In this document: positions 55,124-64,000 of the stretch, piece by piece
Numbering within the stretch: the stretch's first letter is position 1
How the letters are laid out: each line of letters opens with the position of its first letter
NCBI GenBank assembly: GCA_020630975.1
Contig: JAHDID010000003.1
Location: forward strand, 138,474-202,473
Direction of reading: 5' to 3'
DNA length: 64,000 bases
From: Verrucomicrobiota bacterium
GTDB taxonomy: Bacteria; Verrucomicrobiota; Verrucomicrobiia; Verrucomicrobiales; DEV007
Position numbers and translations under genes: made by a program
The notes under the pieces: generated by a model
Databases searched by the model: none
Told to the model about the DNA's origin: nothing
Seen by the model: the letters and a program-made list of their open reading frames with translations, nothing else

Positions 55124-55186
55124 AAGCGGCGCAGCTTAGCCGAATATCTGCGATCTACCGCTAGAAAAAATACGCGAATGGTGGCA

Positions 55187-56203
55187 TCAGTTTTTCACTC
55201 GCTCCAGCACCATGAAGCCGCCTGGATTCCAGGCGTAGACGAGGAGGTAGATGGTGTCGCCGACTTGGGTCCAATTGGTGTGGTGGATGTGCTCGACATG
55301 TGTGTGGCCACTATCGAGACCGAGCTCGAGCTTGGGTTTGATTACCGATAGGACCTGGCCAGCGGGGTCGAGTATGTAGATCTCGCCGGGGGCATTATTG
55401 GCGCCGCGCAGGCAGCCTGCTACAGATATGCCGTCGGGGAGAAACTCGATGTCGCACGGGCGGGCGCCGCCTGGCAGTGGGTGAACCACTGGGGATTTGC
55501 CGTTCATGATCGGGCTGCCTTTTTTGTCGAAGTAGTAGATCTTTGCACCCTCGCGATCGGCGACTGCGATCTGGTCGGTGGCTGGATTGTGCGAGATGCC
55601 GTGATTGGTCACAAAGGCGGAGCGGCCGCCGTAGATGCCTTTGACCCACTTGCCAAATGGCTCAGCGGGGAAGACGAACTTACTACCGTAGCCATCGGAG
55701 ACCAGCATCTGGCCATCGACGATGATGACGTCGGTAGGATTGTAGCGGCTGCCTTTGAACCAATCCAGTATCTCTGGTCGCTCGAGCCTGGAGAGGATCT
55801 TGCCCTCGGTATCGGCGTAGTAGATGATCCCGCGGCGATTGTCGGGGATGAGAAGGTAGGGCTGGCCGGTATCGTCGTAGCTCACGCTGACATTGTGGCC
55901 GCTGATTTTACTGAGCTCGGCGTCGCCGATGAGCTTGCGGGTGGAGGTGAGGTCGGGGCTCATGTGGATGATGCCATAGCCGCCTAGCTGGTAGTAGACA
56001 TCGCCAGTCTGGCGATCGACGGCGACTCCACCGTGGGCCCGCTTCATAGCGGTGTCGGCTCCGGGCGGTAAAACCGATAGATCGGGGCGGAATTTGAACA
56101 CCCAATCGCCCTGCCCGCTGGTCTTTTCGCCTTCTTCTTGAGCTCGCATCTCGCAGGTCAGACAGATGGCAGTGATGGCTGACAAAAGAAGACGCATTCT
56201 CAT
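55187..56203 (-). CDS. Exported NHL-type beta-propeller protein
   Basis: The 338-residue protein has a signal peptide (MRMRLLLSAITAICLTCEMRAQ). Repeats of propeller strands follow: HGGVAVDRQTGDVYYQLGGYGIIHMSPD, VSYDDTGQPYLLIPDNRRGIIYYADTEGKIL, PTDVIIVDGQMLVSDGYGSKFV, HGISHNPATDQIAVADREGAKIYYF, RPCDIEFLPDGISVAGCLRG and GEIYILDPAGQVLSVI. The DGYG...N..I block is typical of secreted PVC NHL proteins. Function, perhaps binding or cleaving a sugar, is unknown. It is followed by polX on the same strand (63 bp) and is divergent from the kinase gene. Confidence 0.82.
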   Translation of the reverse strand: MRMRLLLSAITAICLTCEMRAQEEGEKTSGQGDWVFKFRPDLSVLPPGADTAMKRAHGGVAVDRQTGDVYYQLGGYGIIHMSPDLTSTRKLIGDAELSKISGHNVSVSYDDTGQPYLLIPDNRRGIIYYADTEGKILSRLERPEILDWFKGSRYNPTDVIIVDGQMLVSDGYGSKFVFPAEPFGKWVKGIYGGRSAFVTNHGISHNPATDQIAVADREGAKIYYFDKKGSPIMNGKSPVVHPLPGGARPCDIEFLPDGISVAGCLRGANNAPGEIYILDPAGQVLSVIKPKLELGLDSGHTHVEHIHHTNWTQVGDTIYLLVYAWNPGGFMVLERVKN

Positions 56204-56398
56204 GGGGCGGTTCTCTCATTTCTGAGAATATCGCACAAGCGCCTGATCGCGTGCCACTTACTTGCGTTAGCTAAGGTCTGGGTGGGGCTTATTTCAAAAG
56301 TATTAGGTTTTTTTCAATAAAATCATGGCAAAGCGACTCTCGCTGCTCATAGTGCTCCTAGGCCCTTGGTGGCCGATTATTTATACACCTCTGCTCGG

Positions 56399-58999
56399 AT
56401 GAATTCACGCTACGAAGTTCGCGATCGAATCGGACAAGGCGGCTTAGGCTCCGTCTTCAAGGCCTATGACCATCAGCTACAGCGCGATGTGGCGATGAAA
56501 CGAGTGCTGACGACAGGTCAGGGCACGCAGGAGGAGATCATGGCTGCGGGTCAAAAGCTGATCGCTGAGGCTCAGACACTCTCCTCTCTGAATCACCCCA
56601 ATATCATCACAGTGTTTGATGTGGGTCAGGATGAGCAGGGTGGTTTCGTAGTGATGGAGCTGCTGGACGGTGAGACGCTGGATCAGACAGTCGAGCGTGG
56701 CGTGCTGACGGTGGAGGATTTCACCGAGGTGGTCTATCAGACGATGGAAGGCCTGGTGACTGCGCAGGACAAAAATGTGATCCACCGCGATATCAAGCCG
56801 ACTAACATCATGCTGATCTGGCAGGCGAGTGGCAGATTTCAGCTAAAGATCCTCGACTTTGGTCTGGCAAAATTCAGCAAAAACCCATCGGTGCAGACCA
56901 TGGATCAGGACGATGCCGTGATGGGGTCGATTTTCTTCATGGCGCCGGAGCAGTTCGAGCGAGGTGAGCTAGATGCCCGTACGGATCTGTACCAGATGGG
57001 CTGTGTGTACTACAATTCGCTCACTGGGCAGTACCCATTCAATGGCGAGACCGCTCCGCAGGTGATGAATGCGCACCTGCAGCACAAGGTAGTCCCTATC
57101 GAGCAGCTACGCCCAGACCTGCCGCCGGCACTGGCTCAGTGGGTGATGTGGCTGATCAATCGCGATATCGAGAGCCGCCCGTCGAATGCCAAGGAGGCTC
57201 TAAAGTACTTTCCCAAAAGCTCAGGGCAGGCTCCGGCACTACCCACGCAGGCGCAGCAAGCGCCAGCTCCTGCCAGCCCGCAGACTGGTAGCAGTAAGGT
57301 AAAGGTAGCCACTCCCGGGGCCAAAGCCTCTGCACCGCCGAACCTACGAGTCGGAGCGACCCCTGGTAATACGACCGGTCGACTGCAGACCGGTGCCCCA
57401 GCCGCTGGTGCTGCGCCTGCTGCTCGCACAACCGCAGCGACCGGAGCAGGGGCTGCGGCTGCCGCAGGTGCTAGACCGGGTGCTGCTGCAGCCGGAGCTG
57501 GAGCAGCTGGTAGGCAGATGGCTGCGTCTCCGGAGAAAAAGAAGCTGCCCATAGCGACGATCATCGTCAGTGCGGTGGGGGCTGTCCTCATCCTAGGCAT
57601 CGTCGGATTCATGGTGATGAAGAATAAGGCGGCTGCAAAGAATGAGCAGCGTCTGGAGGCGCTTTACTCAGCAGACGAGCCCTCTGGTAATTCCGAGGAT
57701 GTGCAGATGCTGGTAGGCTTTATGATAAGTGATAAGTCGACTACCGCTCAGAAGAGCGAAGCGGCTAAAGCGCTGCGCAAGCTGGATGGTAGCGACGTCG
57801 ATCGCGAGATCACTTCCCAGATGCAGGCAGCCACTGGCTCGCTGCTACGCAAGACATTGGCAGGCATCATCGCCGATCGAGGCTATGGTCCGGCGGCCGA
57901 TTCCATCATCGGCTATGCGACCAGCACCAAAAAGACGAGCGATAAGAAGATCTATCTGAGCGCGGCTAAATCGATCGCAGGATCGAAGAATCTACCTGTC
58001 TACCTGCAGGGTCTGAAGAGTGCTCAGGATCTGGCTCTGCGCCGGATATACGAAGACTCGATCCTATCTCTGATCCAGCGCGCACCGAACTCCTCCTCTA
58101 TGCTGAAGGATCTGCGCACTAAGGTGAACGGTACCTCTGGAGGAGAGCGCCGCAGTATCCTCCGCATCCTCGGAGTGGCTGGCGGAGCGGAAACTGCTGC
58201 CATGCTGGATGGTATCTTCGCTGGCAGTGACCAGTCGCTAAAGCAGGATGCGATGGCGGCCTACACCGCCTGGCCCAATCGTGAGCCGCTGCCTGCTGTG
58301 GCACAGATCATCACCAATGCGACACCTGAGGAGCGCTCGCTCAAGACCACTGCGCAGCGTGCCTATGTGGAGCTGACCGGTAAGCCTGGCCCAGTGACTA
58401 TCGACCAAGAGATAGCAGACTGGCAAAAAGGTCTGGAGCTGCTCGAAGGTAATGGTAGCGACATCGGTCGACTGCTACAAAAGACCAACGAATCGCCCCA
58501 CCCCAAGACAGTGGAGATGCTAGAGGGATTGAAAGATAACGCTAGCTACGGTCGTGTCGCCAATGCGATGGCTCAAGGCGTGCAGAAATCGATCGGCAAG
58601 CTGCCTGTTCTAGGTGCAGGTGATGAGCTGAAAGGTAACAAAGCGCGGGTCAATGGCAAAGGCGCGGGATTCGATTCGTTTCTCGAGTCTGCCTCGTGGA
58701 GCTCTGCCGATACATCGTTTACCTGGAACTTTAAAGCGAAGGAAGCCGGTAACTACAGTGTAGCTGTGAATCAGGCCGATCTGAATGATGAGGCCAGTGA
58801 TTTCATTATTTACCTGAATGGTGCGACCTTTACTGGGAAGTCATCAAAAACACCGAACCGGGAAGATTTCACGACAGTGGTGACCACTGGTCAGGTGGCG
58901 CTGGAAGCGGGTGCTGTCTACAAGCTCACCCTAGTGGCTGGGCCAAAGGTCCAGCCGCGGATGATGGATATCGGTTCAGTTACTTTGGTGAAGGAGTAG
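56399..58999 (+). CDS. Transmembrane Ser/Thr protein kinase with extracytoplasmic HEAT-like and carbohydrate-binding regions
   Basis: The 866-residue protein begins with a PknB-like kinase domain (about 5-265): IGQGGLGSVFKAYD, VAMKRV with ATP-lysine 34, IHRDIKPTNIM with catalytic Asp131, DFGLAKF (153-159) and MGSIFFMAPEQF. A Pro/Ala/Thr-rich linker (about 280-380, many AAG/AAA repeats) leads to a transmembrane helix (about 383-405, ATIIVSAVGAVLILGIVGFMV). The outside portion has helical repeats and a beta-rich C-terminus resembling a carbohydrate-binding module (SASWSSADTSFTWNFKAKEAGNYSVAVNQ). It may sense a ligand outside and phosphorylate inside. ATG 56399 is the start. Confidence 0.9.
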   Translation: MNSRYEVRDRIGQGGLGSVFKAYDHQLQRDVAMKRVLTTGQGTQEEIMAAGQKLIAEAQTLSSLNHPNIITVFDVGQDEQGGFVVMELLDGETLDQTVERGVLTVEDFTEVVYQTMEGLVTAQDKNVIHRDIKPTNIMLIWQASGRFQLKILDFGLAKFSKNPSVQTMDQDDAVMGSIFFMAPEQFERGELDARTDLYQMGCVYYNSLTGQYPFNGETAPQVMNAHLQHKVVPIEQLRPDLPPALAQWVMWLINRDIESRPSNAKEALKYFPKSSGQAPALPTQAQQAPAPASPQTGSSKVKVATPGAKASAPPNLRVGATPGNTTGRLQTGAPAAGAAPAARTTAATGAGAAAAAGARPGAAAAGAGAAGRQMAASPEKKKLPIATIIVSAVGAVLILGIVGFMVMKNKAAAKNEQRLEALYSADEPSGNSEDVQMLVGFMISDKSTTAQKSEAAKALRKLDGSDVDREITSQMQAATGSLLRKTLAGIIADRGYGPAADSIIGYATSTKKTSDKKIYLSAAKSIAGSKNLPVYLQGLKSAQDLALRRIYEDSILSLIQRAPNSSSMLKDLRTKVNGTSGGERRSILRILGVAGGAETAAMLDGIFAGSDQSLKQDAMAAYTAWPNREPLPAVAQIITNATPEERSLKTTAQRAYVELTGKPGPVTIDQEIADWQKGLELLEGNGSDIGRLLQKTNESPHPKTVEMLEGLKDNASYGRVANAMAQGVQKSIGKLPVLGAGDELKGNKARVNGKGAGFDSFLESASWSSADTSFTWNFKAKEAGNYSVAVNQADLNDEASDFIIYLNGATFTGKSSKTPNREDFTTVVTTGQVALEAGAVYKLTLVAGPKVQPRMMDIGSVTLVKE

Positions 59000-59030
59000 G
59001 GAGCCGAAGGCTCTAGAAATAATCCGTGTC

Positions 59031-59112
59031 ATCCATGTTCAATCCGTCCTAATCCATGTAAAAATTCTCAGGCTTTGCTATCAAGCATGGATTGAGAGGG
59101 ATTAGTATGGAT
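59031..59112 (+). repeat. Imperfect inverted repeat of GGATT units
   Basis: 59031-59058 (AATCCATG-ending) and 59086-59112 (CATGGATTGAGAGGGATTAG start) are inverted copies with several mismatches and one gap. The innermost 8 bp are perfect (AATCCATG/CATGGATT). It fills most of the gap after the kinase gene. Confidence 0.65.
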
Positions 59113-59142
59113 TTCAAAATCTAAGTTCGCAGATCGGGAACA

Positions 59143-59487
59143 ATGCTGCCTGACGAATACTATAGAGAAGTCGATGCATTGATGGATGCTTTCGATGCTT
59201 CTGTAGGTAGTTTAGTCAAAGCGAGTGTGTTAGATAAACGGGCGTTTGATTGCTATCGAGATGTCGTAGATCGTTTTGTATCGTGTTCGACGTCCTATTC
59301 AGTTGTCTCTAAGCGAGCGCTTCAAACCATCCGAAGTTCGATTTCTCTTTGTGAGTCCAAGGTCGACTGCGTAGATGATCCTGATTTTATTCGAGAATTC
59401 TGTCAGTATATGAAGCACGCGTTTGGATGTGTCATTGGTGGAGAAAAGTTGAGCGATCGAAAGAGCGGAGTGCCTAGGATCGTTTAG
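59143..59487 (+). CDS. Unrecognised small protein
   Basis: The 114-residue protein has no signal peptide or known motif. It is helical and acidic at the start (PDEYYREVDALMDAFDASVG) with five cysteines scattered through the middle and end (YRDVVD, SLCESKVDCVDD, FCQYMKHAFGCVIGG). It is more AT-rich than the kinase gene before it. It is probably a real gene given length and codon pattern, but the evidence is limited to the open frame; the ATG at 59143 has no clear ribosome-binding site. Confidence 0.5.
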   Translation: MLPDEYYREVDALMDAFDASVGSLVKASVLDKRAFDCYRDVVDRFVSCSTSYSVVSKRALQTIRSSISLCESKVDCVDDPDFIREFCQYMKHAFGCVIGGEKLSDRKSGVPRIV

Positions 59488-59550
59488 TGTATAAGCATAG
59501 CTATGAAGTGAAGGTGCCTCGGTTAAGTCTAGCGAAGCTAGTGTGCAAAG

Positions 59551-59583
59551 CCTGCCGGGCGACGAGACATGCGCCCCTCCTTG
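59551..59583 (+). repeat. Palindromic element, truncated copy D
   Basis: CCTGCCGGGCGACGAGACAT and the following GCGCCCCTCCTTG match the interior of copy B at 18467-18497. The long inverted arms are missing. It lies between the small protein at 59143 and the lipoprotein at 59621. Confidence 0.75.
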
Positions 59584-59620
59584 AATACAATTTCAACGCA
59601 ACTGGCTGAATCCGCCTGTG

Positions 59621-60034
59621 TCACCACCGATCCAATAGTCGCCACATAGCTCTGGGAAGTATCGTCCGACTAAGCTGAGAATGCGGGGGGTCGCGAGAGA
59701 TATCCTGCCCGTGGCAGTATCCGGCTGGATGAAAGATCTTGCCGCTGTAGTGGCCTTTGATGCGAAGGAATCCATTTACGTAGATATTAGATCCAGGTAG
59801 GCAGTAACCATTGCGATGGCTGCGGCTGTAGATCGCGACGTAGCCGCCATCATGCCCGTGATAGTGATCAACTATCCGAGCCCCGCGGATATGTCCTGCA
59901 CTAGTGTTGCGACAGGGGCTGTGCGCATAGTGATGATCGTCGTACTGTCGAGTGGTAGTCGAAGTGGTCGTGACGGTACAAGCGGAGAGGGTCAGACCAA
60001 TGGTGAGCAGGGCGATGACTGGCAGAAACTTCAT
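59621..60034 (-). CDS. Small His/Tyr-rich lipoprotein
   Basis: The 137-residue protein has a lipoprotein signal (MKFLPVIALLTIGLTLSAC, lipobox LSAC with Cys19). A Thr-rich spacer (TVTTTSTTTRQ) and a His- and Tyr-rich region (YDDHHYAHSPCRN, DHYHGHDGGYVAIYSRSHRNGYCLPG) follow. It may bind metal, but this is inference. The C-terminus after about residue 105 looks less regular, and could reflect an old frameshift. It is downstream of and convergent with the small gene at 59143. Confidence 0.7.
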   Translation of the reverse strand: MKFLPVIALLTIGLTLSACTVTTTSTTTRQYDDHHYAHSPCRNTSAGHIRGARIVDHYHGHDGGYVAIYSRSHRNGYCLPGSNIYVNGFLRIKGHYSGKIFHPAGYCHGQDISRDPPHSQLSRTILPRAMWRLLDRW

Positions 60035-60099
60035 AAAGCTGAAGAGTCCGACGGATGGGAATACAGCTCAGTCTGATTATTATATCTTTTCTCGGTATA

Positions 60100-60137
60100 T
60101 AAAAAAAGAAAGAGGCGGTCGTGAACACGACCGCCTC
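60100..60137 (-). terminator. Strong terminator of glycogen phosphorylase
   Basis: GAGGCGGTCGTG (60112-60123) and CACGACCGCCTC (60126-60137) are a perfect 12-bp stem. On the minus strand it is followed by a T-rich tract, beginning 43 bp after the glgP stop. Confidence 0.9.
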
Positions 60138-60180
60138 AATCTCATAAGGAAAGTAGATAGATGAATCTGTATCTAAAGCG

Positions 60181-62652
60181 CTATGCCTCCACGCGGTGTG
60201 CTGGTACGCTCCAGATCTCTTCGGCGTACTGCCTGATGGTCCGGTCGCTGGAGAATTTACCCACGCGAGCGGTATTCAGGATGGCGCTCTTGGCCCATGC
60301 CTTCTTATCCTTGAAGAATGCGTCGACTTTGTCCTGAGTCTCGACGTAGCTGGCATAGTCGGCGAGGACTAGGAATGGATCGCCGCCCTCGAGCAGGCTG
60401 TGGCGAAGCTGATCGAATGAGCCGCGTGGTGCGAAGTAGTCGCTGGTCAGCCACTCGATGGTGTCTTTCAGCTCTTGGTTTGCCCAGTAGTAGTCCATGG
60501 AGCTGTAGCCATTGGCGCGGAGCTCTTCGACTTCCTCTACAGTCAGTCCGAAGATGAAGCAGTGTTCTTTGCCCACCTCTTCCTCGATCTCGACATTGGC
60601 ACCGTCTAGGGTACCGATAGTGAGTGCGCCGTTGAGCGCTAGCTTCATGTTACCCGTGCCGGAGGCTTCTTTACCGGCAGTAGAGATCTGCTCGGACAGG
60701 TCGGCTGCCGGGATGATCGTCTCTGCGACGCTGACGCCGTAGTTGGGTAGGAAAGCGACCTTCAGTTTGCCTTGGATACGCTCGTCGTGATTGATCTTTT
60801 CGCCCACAGCATTGATCGCGTGGATGATCTCTTTGGCCAGAGTGTAGCCCGGAGCGGCTTTCGCGCCAAAGACGAACACGCGAGGCGCCACATCGAGGTC
60901 TGGATTGTTGAGCAGACGACGATACTGGGTGACGATGTTTAGCAGGTTCAGGTGCTGGCGCTTGTACTCGTGCAGACGCTTGATCTGTACATCGAACAGG
61001 GCCGATGGATCCACCTCGATACCGCAGCGCTCCTGGATCATCGCGGCTAGACGCTGCTTATTGCGATGCTTGATTTCCATGAACTCGTTGGTCCAGCTTT
61101 CGTCATCTGTGAAGCGCTCGAGATCGCGGAGTTTGTCGAGATTCTTTGGCCAATCATTGCCGATGCTTCGATCGATCAGACCGGATAGCTCAGGGTTACA
61201 GGCCTTTAGCCAGCGGCGTGGTGTGATGCCGTTGGTTTTGTTTTGTAGGCGGCCCGGGTAGAGCTCGTCGAAAGATTTGAATAGGTCGGCACGCAGTAGC
61301 TGAGTGTGCAGAGCGGCCACACCATTGGTCGTGTGACTGGCGACCACAGCCATGTAGGCCATGCGCACCTGCTGAGGCATGCTCTCCTCGATGAGAGAGA
61401 GCTCGGCTTTCTTGGAGGAATCTCCGGGCCAGCGAGCCTCGACATCGTTCTCGAGGAATTGCTTATTTATCTCGAAGATGATTTGCATGTGGCGCGGCAG
61501 CACCTTCTCCATGAGCGGCACACTCCACTTCTCGAGGGCCTCGGGTAGTAGGGTGTGGTTGGTGTAGGAGAAAGTTTTGGTACAGATCGCCCAGGCATCG
61601 TCCCACTCGAGGCGCTCCTCATCTACCAGCAGGCGCATCAGCTCTGGCACGGCGATAGCGGGGTGCGTATCGTTTAGCTGGATAGCGGCTTTGTCGGGGA
61701 GTTGCTCCCACGTATTGCCTGCAGCTTGGTGGCGGCGCATGATGTCGCGCAGCGAGCAGGTGACGAAGAAGTACTGTTGCACGAGGCGTAGCTCTTTACC
61801 GGCCTGAGTCGAGTCATTCGGGTAAAGGACTTTTGAGATCGTCTCGCTTTCGGCTTTCTCACGGACCGCATCGACATAGCCGCCGCGGTTGAAGACGCCG
61901 AGGTCGAAGTCCTGACCGGCACGGCTCTCCCAGAGGCGCAGAAAGTTGACGGTAGACGTGTCGTAGCCATTCACTGGGATATCCCAAGGTACGCCGAGGA
62001 TAGAGCGGTGATCTTTCCAGATCGGGCGGCCGTGGCCAAACTCGTCGAACTCCAGCTCGACGCGACCGTAGATGGGCACTTCCATGGCATACTCGGCGCG
62101 GCAGATACCCCACGGAGTACCGAAGCGGCGCCAGCCATCGGGCAGCTCGACTTGCTGGTTTTCAGAAAAAGCCTGTCGGAATAGACCGAACTCGTAATTG
62201 ATACCGTAGCCGATCGCTGGGTAGTCGAGCGTCGACAGGGAGTCCATGAAACATGCTGCCAGTCGGCCGAGGCCGCCATTGCCCAGACCCATGTCCGGTG
62301 CTTCCTCGATGAGCTGGTCCAGATCCTGCCCGAGCTCCTTCAGCGCCTCGCGCACATTGTCGAGGTGACCGATGTTCACGAGATTATTTTCCAGCAGGCG
62401 CCCCATGAGGTACTCCAGAGATAGGTAGTAGACTCGCTTCACATTCTCCTGAGTGTGGACCCGGCGGACTTCGCAGGCGTCCTCCATGATCATGTCGCGA
62501 GTGGTCAGACAGACTGCAGTCCACCAGTCGTGCGGTGTGGCAGTGTCTGGGGTATGTGCCTGCTTGCGGATGAGATTGGCTAGGATCTCTTTTTTAAAAT
62601 ATTCCACATCAGCAGGGGTTTTTGTGGCAGTCGAGGCAGCATTTTCGTTCAT
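60181..62652 (-). CDS. glgP: Glycogen/alpha-glucan phosphorylase
   Basis: The 823-residue protein releases glucose-1-phosphate from glycogen. It shows [132 protein letters not shown] and the pyridoxal-phosphate lysine site [31 protein letters not shown] 62652 (MNENAAST) is preferred. A clear terminator follows. Length and active-site residues match the maltodextrin/glycogen phosphorylase family; no other glycogen gene is nearby. Confidence 0.96.
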   Translation of the reverse strand: MNENAASTATKTPADVEYFKKEILANLIRKQAHTPDTATPHDWWTAVCLTTRDMIMEDACEVRRVHTQENVKRVYYLSLEYLMGRLLENNLVNIGHLDNVREALKELGQDLDQLIEEAPDMGLGNGGLGRLAACFMDSLSTLDYPAIGYGINYEFGLFRQAFSENQQVELPDGWRRFGTPWGICRAEYAMEVPIYGRVELEFDEFGHGRPIWKDHRSILGVPWDIPVNGYDTSTVNFLRLWESRAGQDFDLGVFNRGGYVDAVREKAESETISKVLYPNDSTQAGKELRLVQQYFFVTCSLRDIMRRHQAAGNTWEQLPDKAAIQLNDTHPAIAVPELMRLLVDEERLEWDDAWAICTKTFSYTNHTLLPEALEKWSVPLMEKVLPRHMQIIFEINKQFLENDVEARWPGDSSKKAELSLIEESMPQQVRMAYMAVVASHTTNGVAALHTQLLRADLFKSFDELYPGRLQNKTNGITPRRWLKACNPELSGLIDRSIGNDWPKNLDKLRDLERFTDDESWTNEFMEIKHRNKQRLAAMIQERCGIEVDPSALFDVQIKRLHEYKRQHLNLLNIVTQYRRLLNNPDLDVAPRVFVFGAKAAPGYTLAKEIIHAINAVGEKINHDERIQGKLKVAFLPNYGVSVAETIIPAADLSEQISTAGKEASGTGNMKLALNGALTIGTLDGANVEIEEEVGKEHCFIFGLTVEEVEELRANGYSSMDYYWANQELKDTIEWLTSDYFAPRGSFDQLRHSLLEGGDPFLVLADYASYVETQDKVDAFFKDKKAWAKSAILNTARVGKFSSDRTIRQYAEEIWSVPAHRVEA

Positions 62653-62745
62653 ATATCTTAACTTTATAAAAATTCCCACCTTTTTGGGTTCTGCGCAAGC
62701 AAAGGTCTCACTTGCTTGATCGTTTCAGCTGGCTAGTTTGAGAGC

Positions 62746-63122
62746 ATGAACTGGGCCTTTTGGGTGGGATTTTTGAGTTGTATGTCGCTGAGTAGCTGTG
62801 CTTACCACGTGCGCGAGGCGGCCTACACCCCTACGCCAGGCAAGGAGGTCCATGTCAGCCAGCAGATAAAAAACCTAGCTGTATCAGCCCTAGAGGATGA
62901 GCAGGCGCCTACCTTACTGCGTGTGCGGCGTGCATTCCGCTATCTGGTGGACGACCCTATCACCTCGAGCTGGAGCTAAAAACCGCAGATGGCGCGATCT
63001 GGAAAGCCAAACTCCGCCAACCGCATGGAGGCCGCTACGAAGTGTGGCAGCTCCAGGAAACTTCCAGCCCGGCAGGTATTTTCCGACCATCGGCTTCGGC
63101 GGAGCCTGTTGTGAAGGGGTGA
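62746..63122 (+). pseudogene. Frameshifted lipoprotein gene
   Basis: The first frame encodes 77 residues with a lipoprotein signal (MNWAFWVGFLSCMSLSSC) and ends in VRRAFRYLVDDPITSSWS. One base back, at about 62955, the other frame continues sensibly as YHLELELKTADGAIWKAKLR, then YEVWQLQE, to a stop at 63122. A single missing C in the CCC run at 62955-62957 would join them (VDDPYHLELELK). The gene is therefore either truly disrupted or there is a sequencing error. The product, about 125 residues, would be a small outer-membrane lipoprotein; no family is recognised. Confidence 0.65.
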
Positions 63123-63298
63123 TTTGGATTCAGAGCCTGCGATGGATTCTTAATGTTCTCAATCAATCCTAATCCTAAGGGAAATTAGGCATAATCCAGC
63201 TCGGGAGGTTGGCTACTTGTTCCCGGCGCATACGGATTTCGTATTGGCTCCATGGTGAAATATAGCAAAGTTAGTGCGGTTTATAAGATTCTTATAAA

Positions 63299-64000
63299 CT
63301 ATGTTAATTTCACTAGAATTTCCGTTTCATCCACTTTCACTCGCTCCCAGCTAAGTCCGAATTTCGCCAGATACTTTCGCACTCGGTCGCTGTCGTTAGC
63401 AGTCTTGCGGCGCTCACGCGAGGCGGCGAAGAGGGTGCGACCGGCATCGGATAGGTTGCGGCTTTCCTGGCAGACTCGGATCACTTCGGCGAGCTGGACT
63501 TTGTCGAAGCGATCGATAGCGTCGATCTCCTCAGGGGTGAGATAGCGCCCGAGTATCGATAAATCCGAGCCGCTATTGCTGCCGCCGCCAGCCGATCGGC
63601 GCCATAGGTGGCGGAGCCGCTCGATCTCCTCATCGACTAGGTCCCTGCCGATGCGGCGGGTGCCAGCCAGAGTGGTGAGCCGTGTGATGGCAGCATTGAG
63701 ATCGCGGAAATTCCCTGTCCAGGCGCTGTCTCCCGATTTCGCGAATTGGATGAATCGCTCGTAGCCTTCGCGGTTAAAGCTGACCTTCCGCCCGGTCGTC
63801 TGGGTGAGCTGCTCGAGTTCGTATTGGATATTGGGCTCGATGTCTTCGCGGCGTTGTTTCAGCCCCGGTAGCTGGAAGAGCCACAGATTGATCCGGGCAA
63901 AAAGATCTTCGCGGAAGTCGCCGCTTTCGACTCGCTCGATCAGGTCGCGATTGGTACCTGAGATCAGCTGAAAGTCGCTGCGCACTTCGCGATCTGAGCC
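63299..64000 (-). CDS. rtcR: RNA repair transcriptional activator RtcR, C-terminal part (partial)
   Basis: This frame stays open to the window edge. The 234 residues visible match the end of RtcR, a sigma-54-dependent activator: GSDREVRSDFQLISGTNRDL, REDLFARINLWLFQLPGLKQRREDIEPNIQYELEQ, WTGNFRDLNAAITRLTTLAG and LVDEEIERLRHLWRR. The C-terminal DNA-binding region includes LAEVIRVCQESRNLSDAGRTLFAASRERRK. The ATPase Walker A and CARF-like sensor lie outside. RtcR normally controls rtcB/rtcA RNA-ligase genes, which would be expected nearby, outside this window. Transcription of targets would need sigma-54. Confidence 0.9.
   Translation of the reverse strand, partial: GSDREVRSDFQLISGTNRDLIERVESGDFREDLFARINLWLFQLPGLKQRREDIEPNIQYELEQLTQTTGRKVSFNREGYERFIQFAKSGDSAWTGNFRDLNAAITRLTTLAGTRRIGRDLVDEEIERLRHLWRRSAGGGSNSGSDLSILGRYLTPEEIDAIDRFDKVQLAEVIRVCQESRNLSDAGRTLFAASRERRKTANDSDRVRKYLAKFGLSWERVKVDETEILVKLT

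Noticed and set aside
63070-63110. Possible degenerate copy of the palindromic element (CCCGGCAGG ... CGGCTTCGGCGGAG)
   Set aside because: It falls within the frameshifted lipoprotein reading frame and lacks arms; the match is too short to claim.

Overview
The window looks like a chromosome segment of a marine-type member of the Verrucomicrobiota (PVC superphylum). The evidence is gene content: three secreted sulfatases, several large secreted proteins of the PSCyt1/DUF1549/DUF1553, DUF1592 and DUF1501/DUF1552 families, an ECF sigma factor paired with a FecR-LamG protein, a HEAT-repeat cytochrome/dehydrogenase and a Ser/Thr kinase with a long extracytoplasmic part. Such sets are typical of polysaccharide-degrading planctomycetes and verrucomicrobia. 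No rRNA, tRNA, CRISPR array or prophage was seen.

Layout. 1-4.6 kb: 3' end of a moxR-type ATPase, a GxxExxY gene bounded by 28-bp inverted repeats, a sulfatase, a secreted MsrB and a second sulfatase. 4.7-9.0 kb: an unrecognised gene, a group II intron on the minus strand (reverse transcriptase plus canonical domain V) and a TPR/glycosyltransferase-like gene. 9.1-18.7 kb: DUF1549/DUF1553 + DUF1501 pair, a secreted C-type lectin/Lon-protease fusion, an SGNH esterase, a third sulfatase, a small membrane protein and palindromic repeats. 18.7-27.6 kb: AraC regulator, an N-terminal remnant of a chondroitin-lyase-like gene and a five-gene operon (ECF sigma, FecR-LamG, PSCyt1/DUF1592, DUF1552, lactonase-like propeller). 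27.8-31.1 kb: a three-gene sugar-catabolic set (DHDPS-like aldolase, isomerase/epimerase, Gfo/Idh/MocA dehydrogenase). 31.1-36.3 kb (minus): three tandem paralogous TPR genes, a 34-codon basic AURKAIP1/COX24-like gene and hisG. 36.4-40.7 kb: transketolase, two less-known proteins and an HU-like protein. 40.9-49.5 kb: a second PSCyt1/DUF1549/DUF1553 + DUF1501 pair, a two-gene orphan module, a structured RNA resembling 6S RNA, and the HEAT/cytochrome dehydrogenase. 49.6-64 kb: methyltransferase, folC, sialate O-acetylesterase, polX, a propeller protein, a Ser/Thr kinase, glycogen phosphorylase, a frameshifted lipoprotein and the 3' part of rtcR.

How it fits together. Sulfatases, the SGNH and sialate esterases, the chondroitin-lyase remnant and the cytochrome-like proteins point to use of sulfated and acetylated glycans outside the cytoplasm. 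The aldolase/isomerase/dehydrogenase trio would handle a derived sugar. Glycogen phosphorylase, transketolase, hisG, folC and polX are housekeeping.

The least explained features are (i) a 21-bp-periodic tandem repeat with core ATAGGGTACAAT in front of three secreted-protein genes, (ii) a family of palindromic elements with about 29-40 bp inverted arms at four sites, (iii) the exported lectin-Lon fusion, and (iv) the two-gene module at 44.9-45.7 kb. All calls are by reading the sequence; no database search was run.
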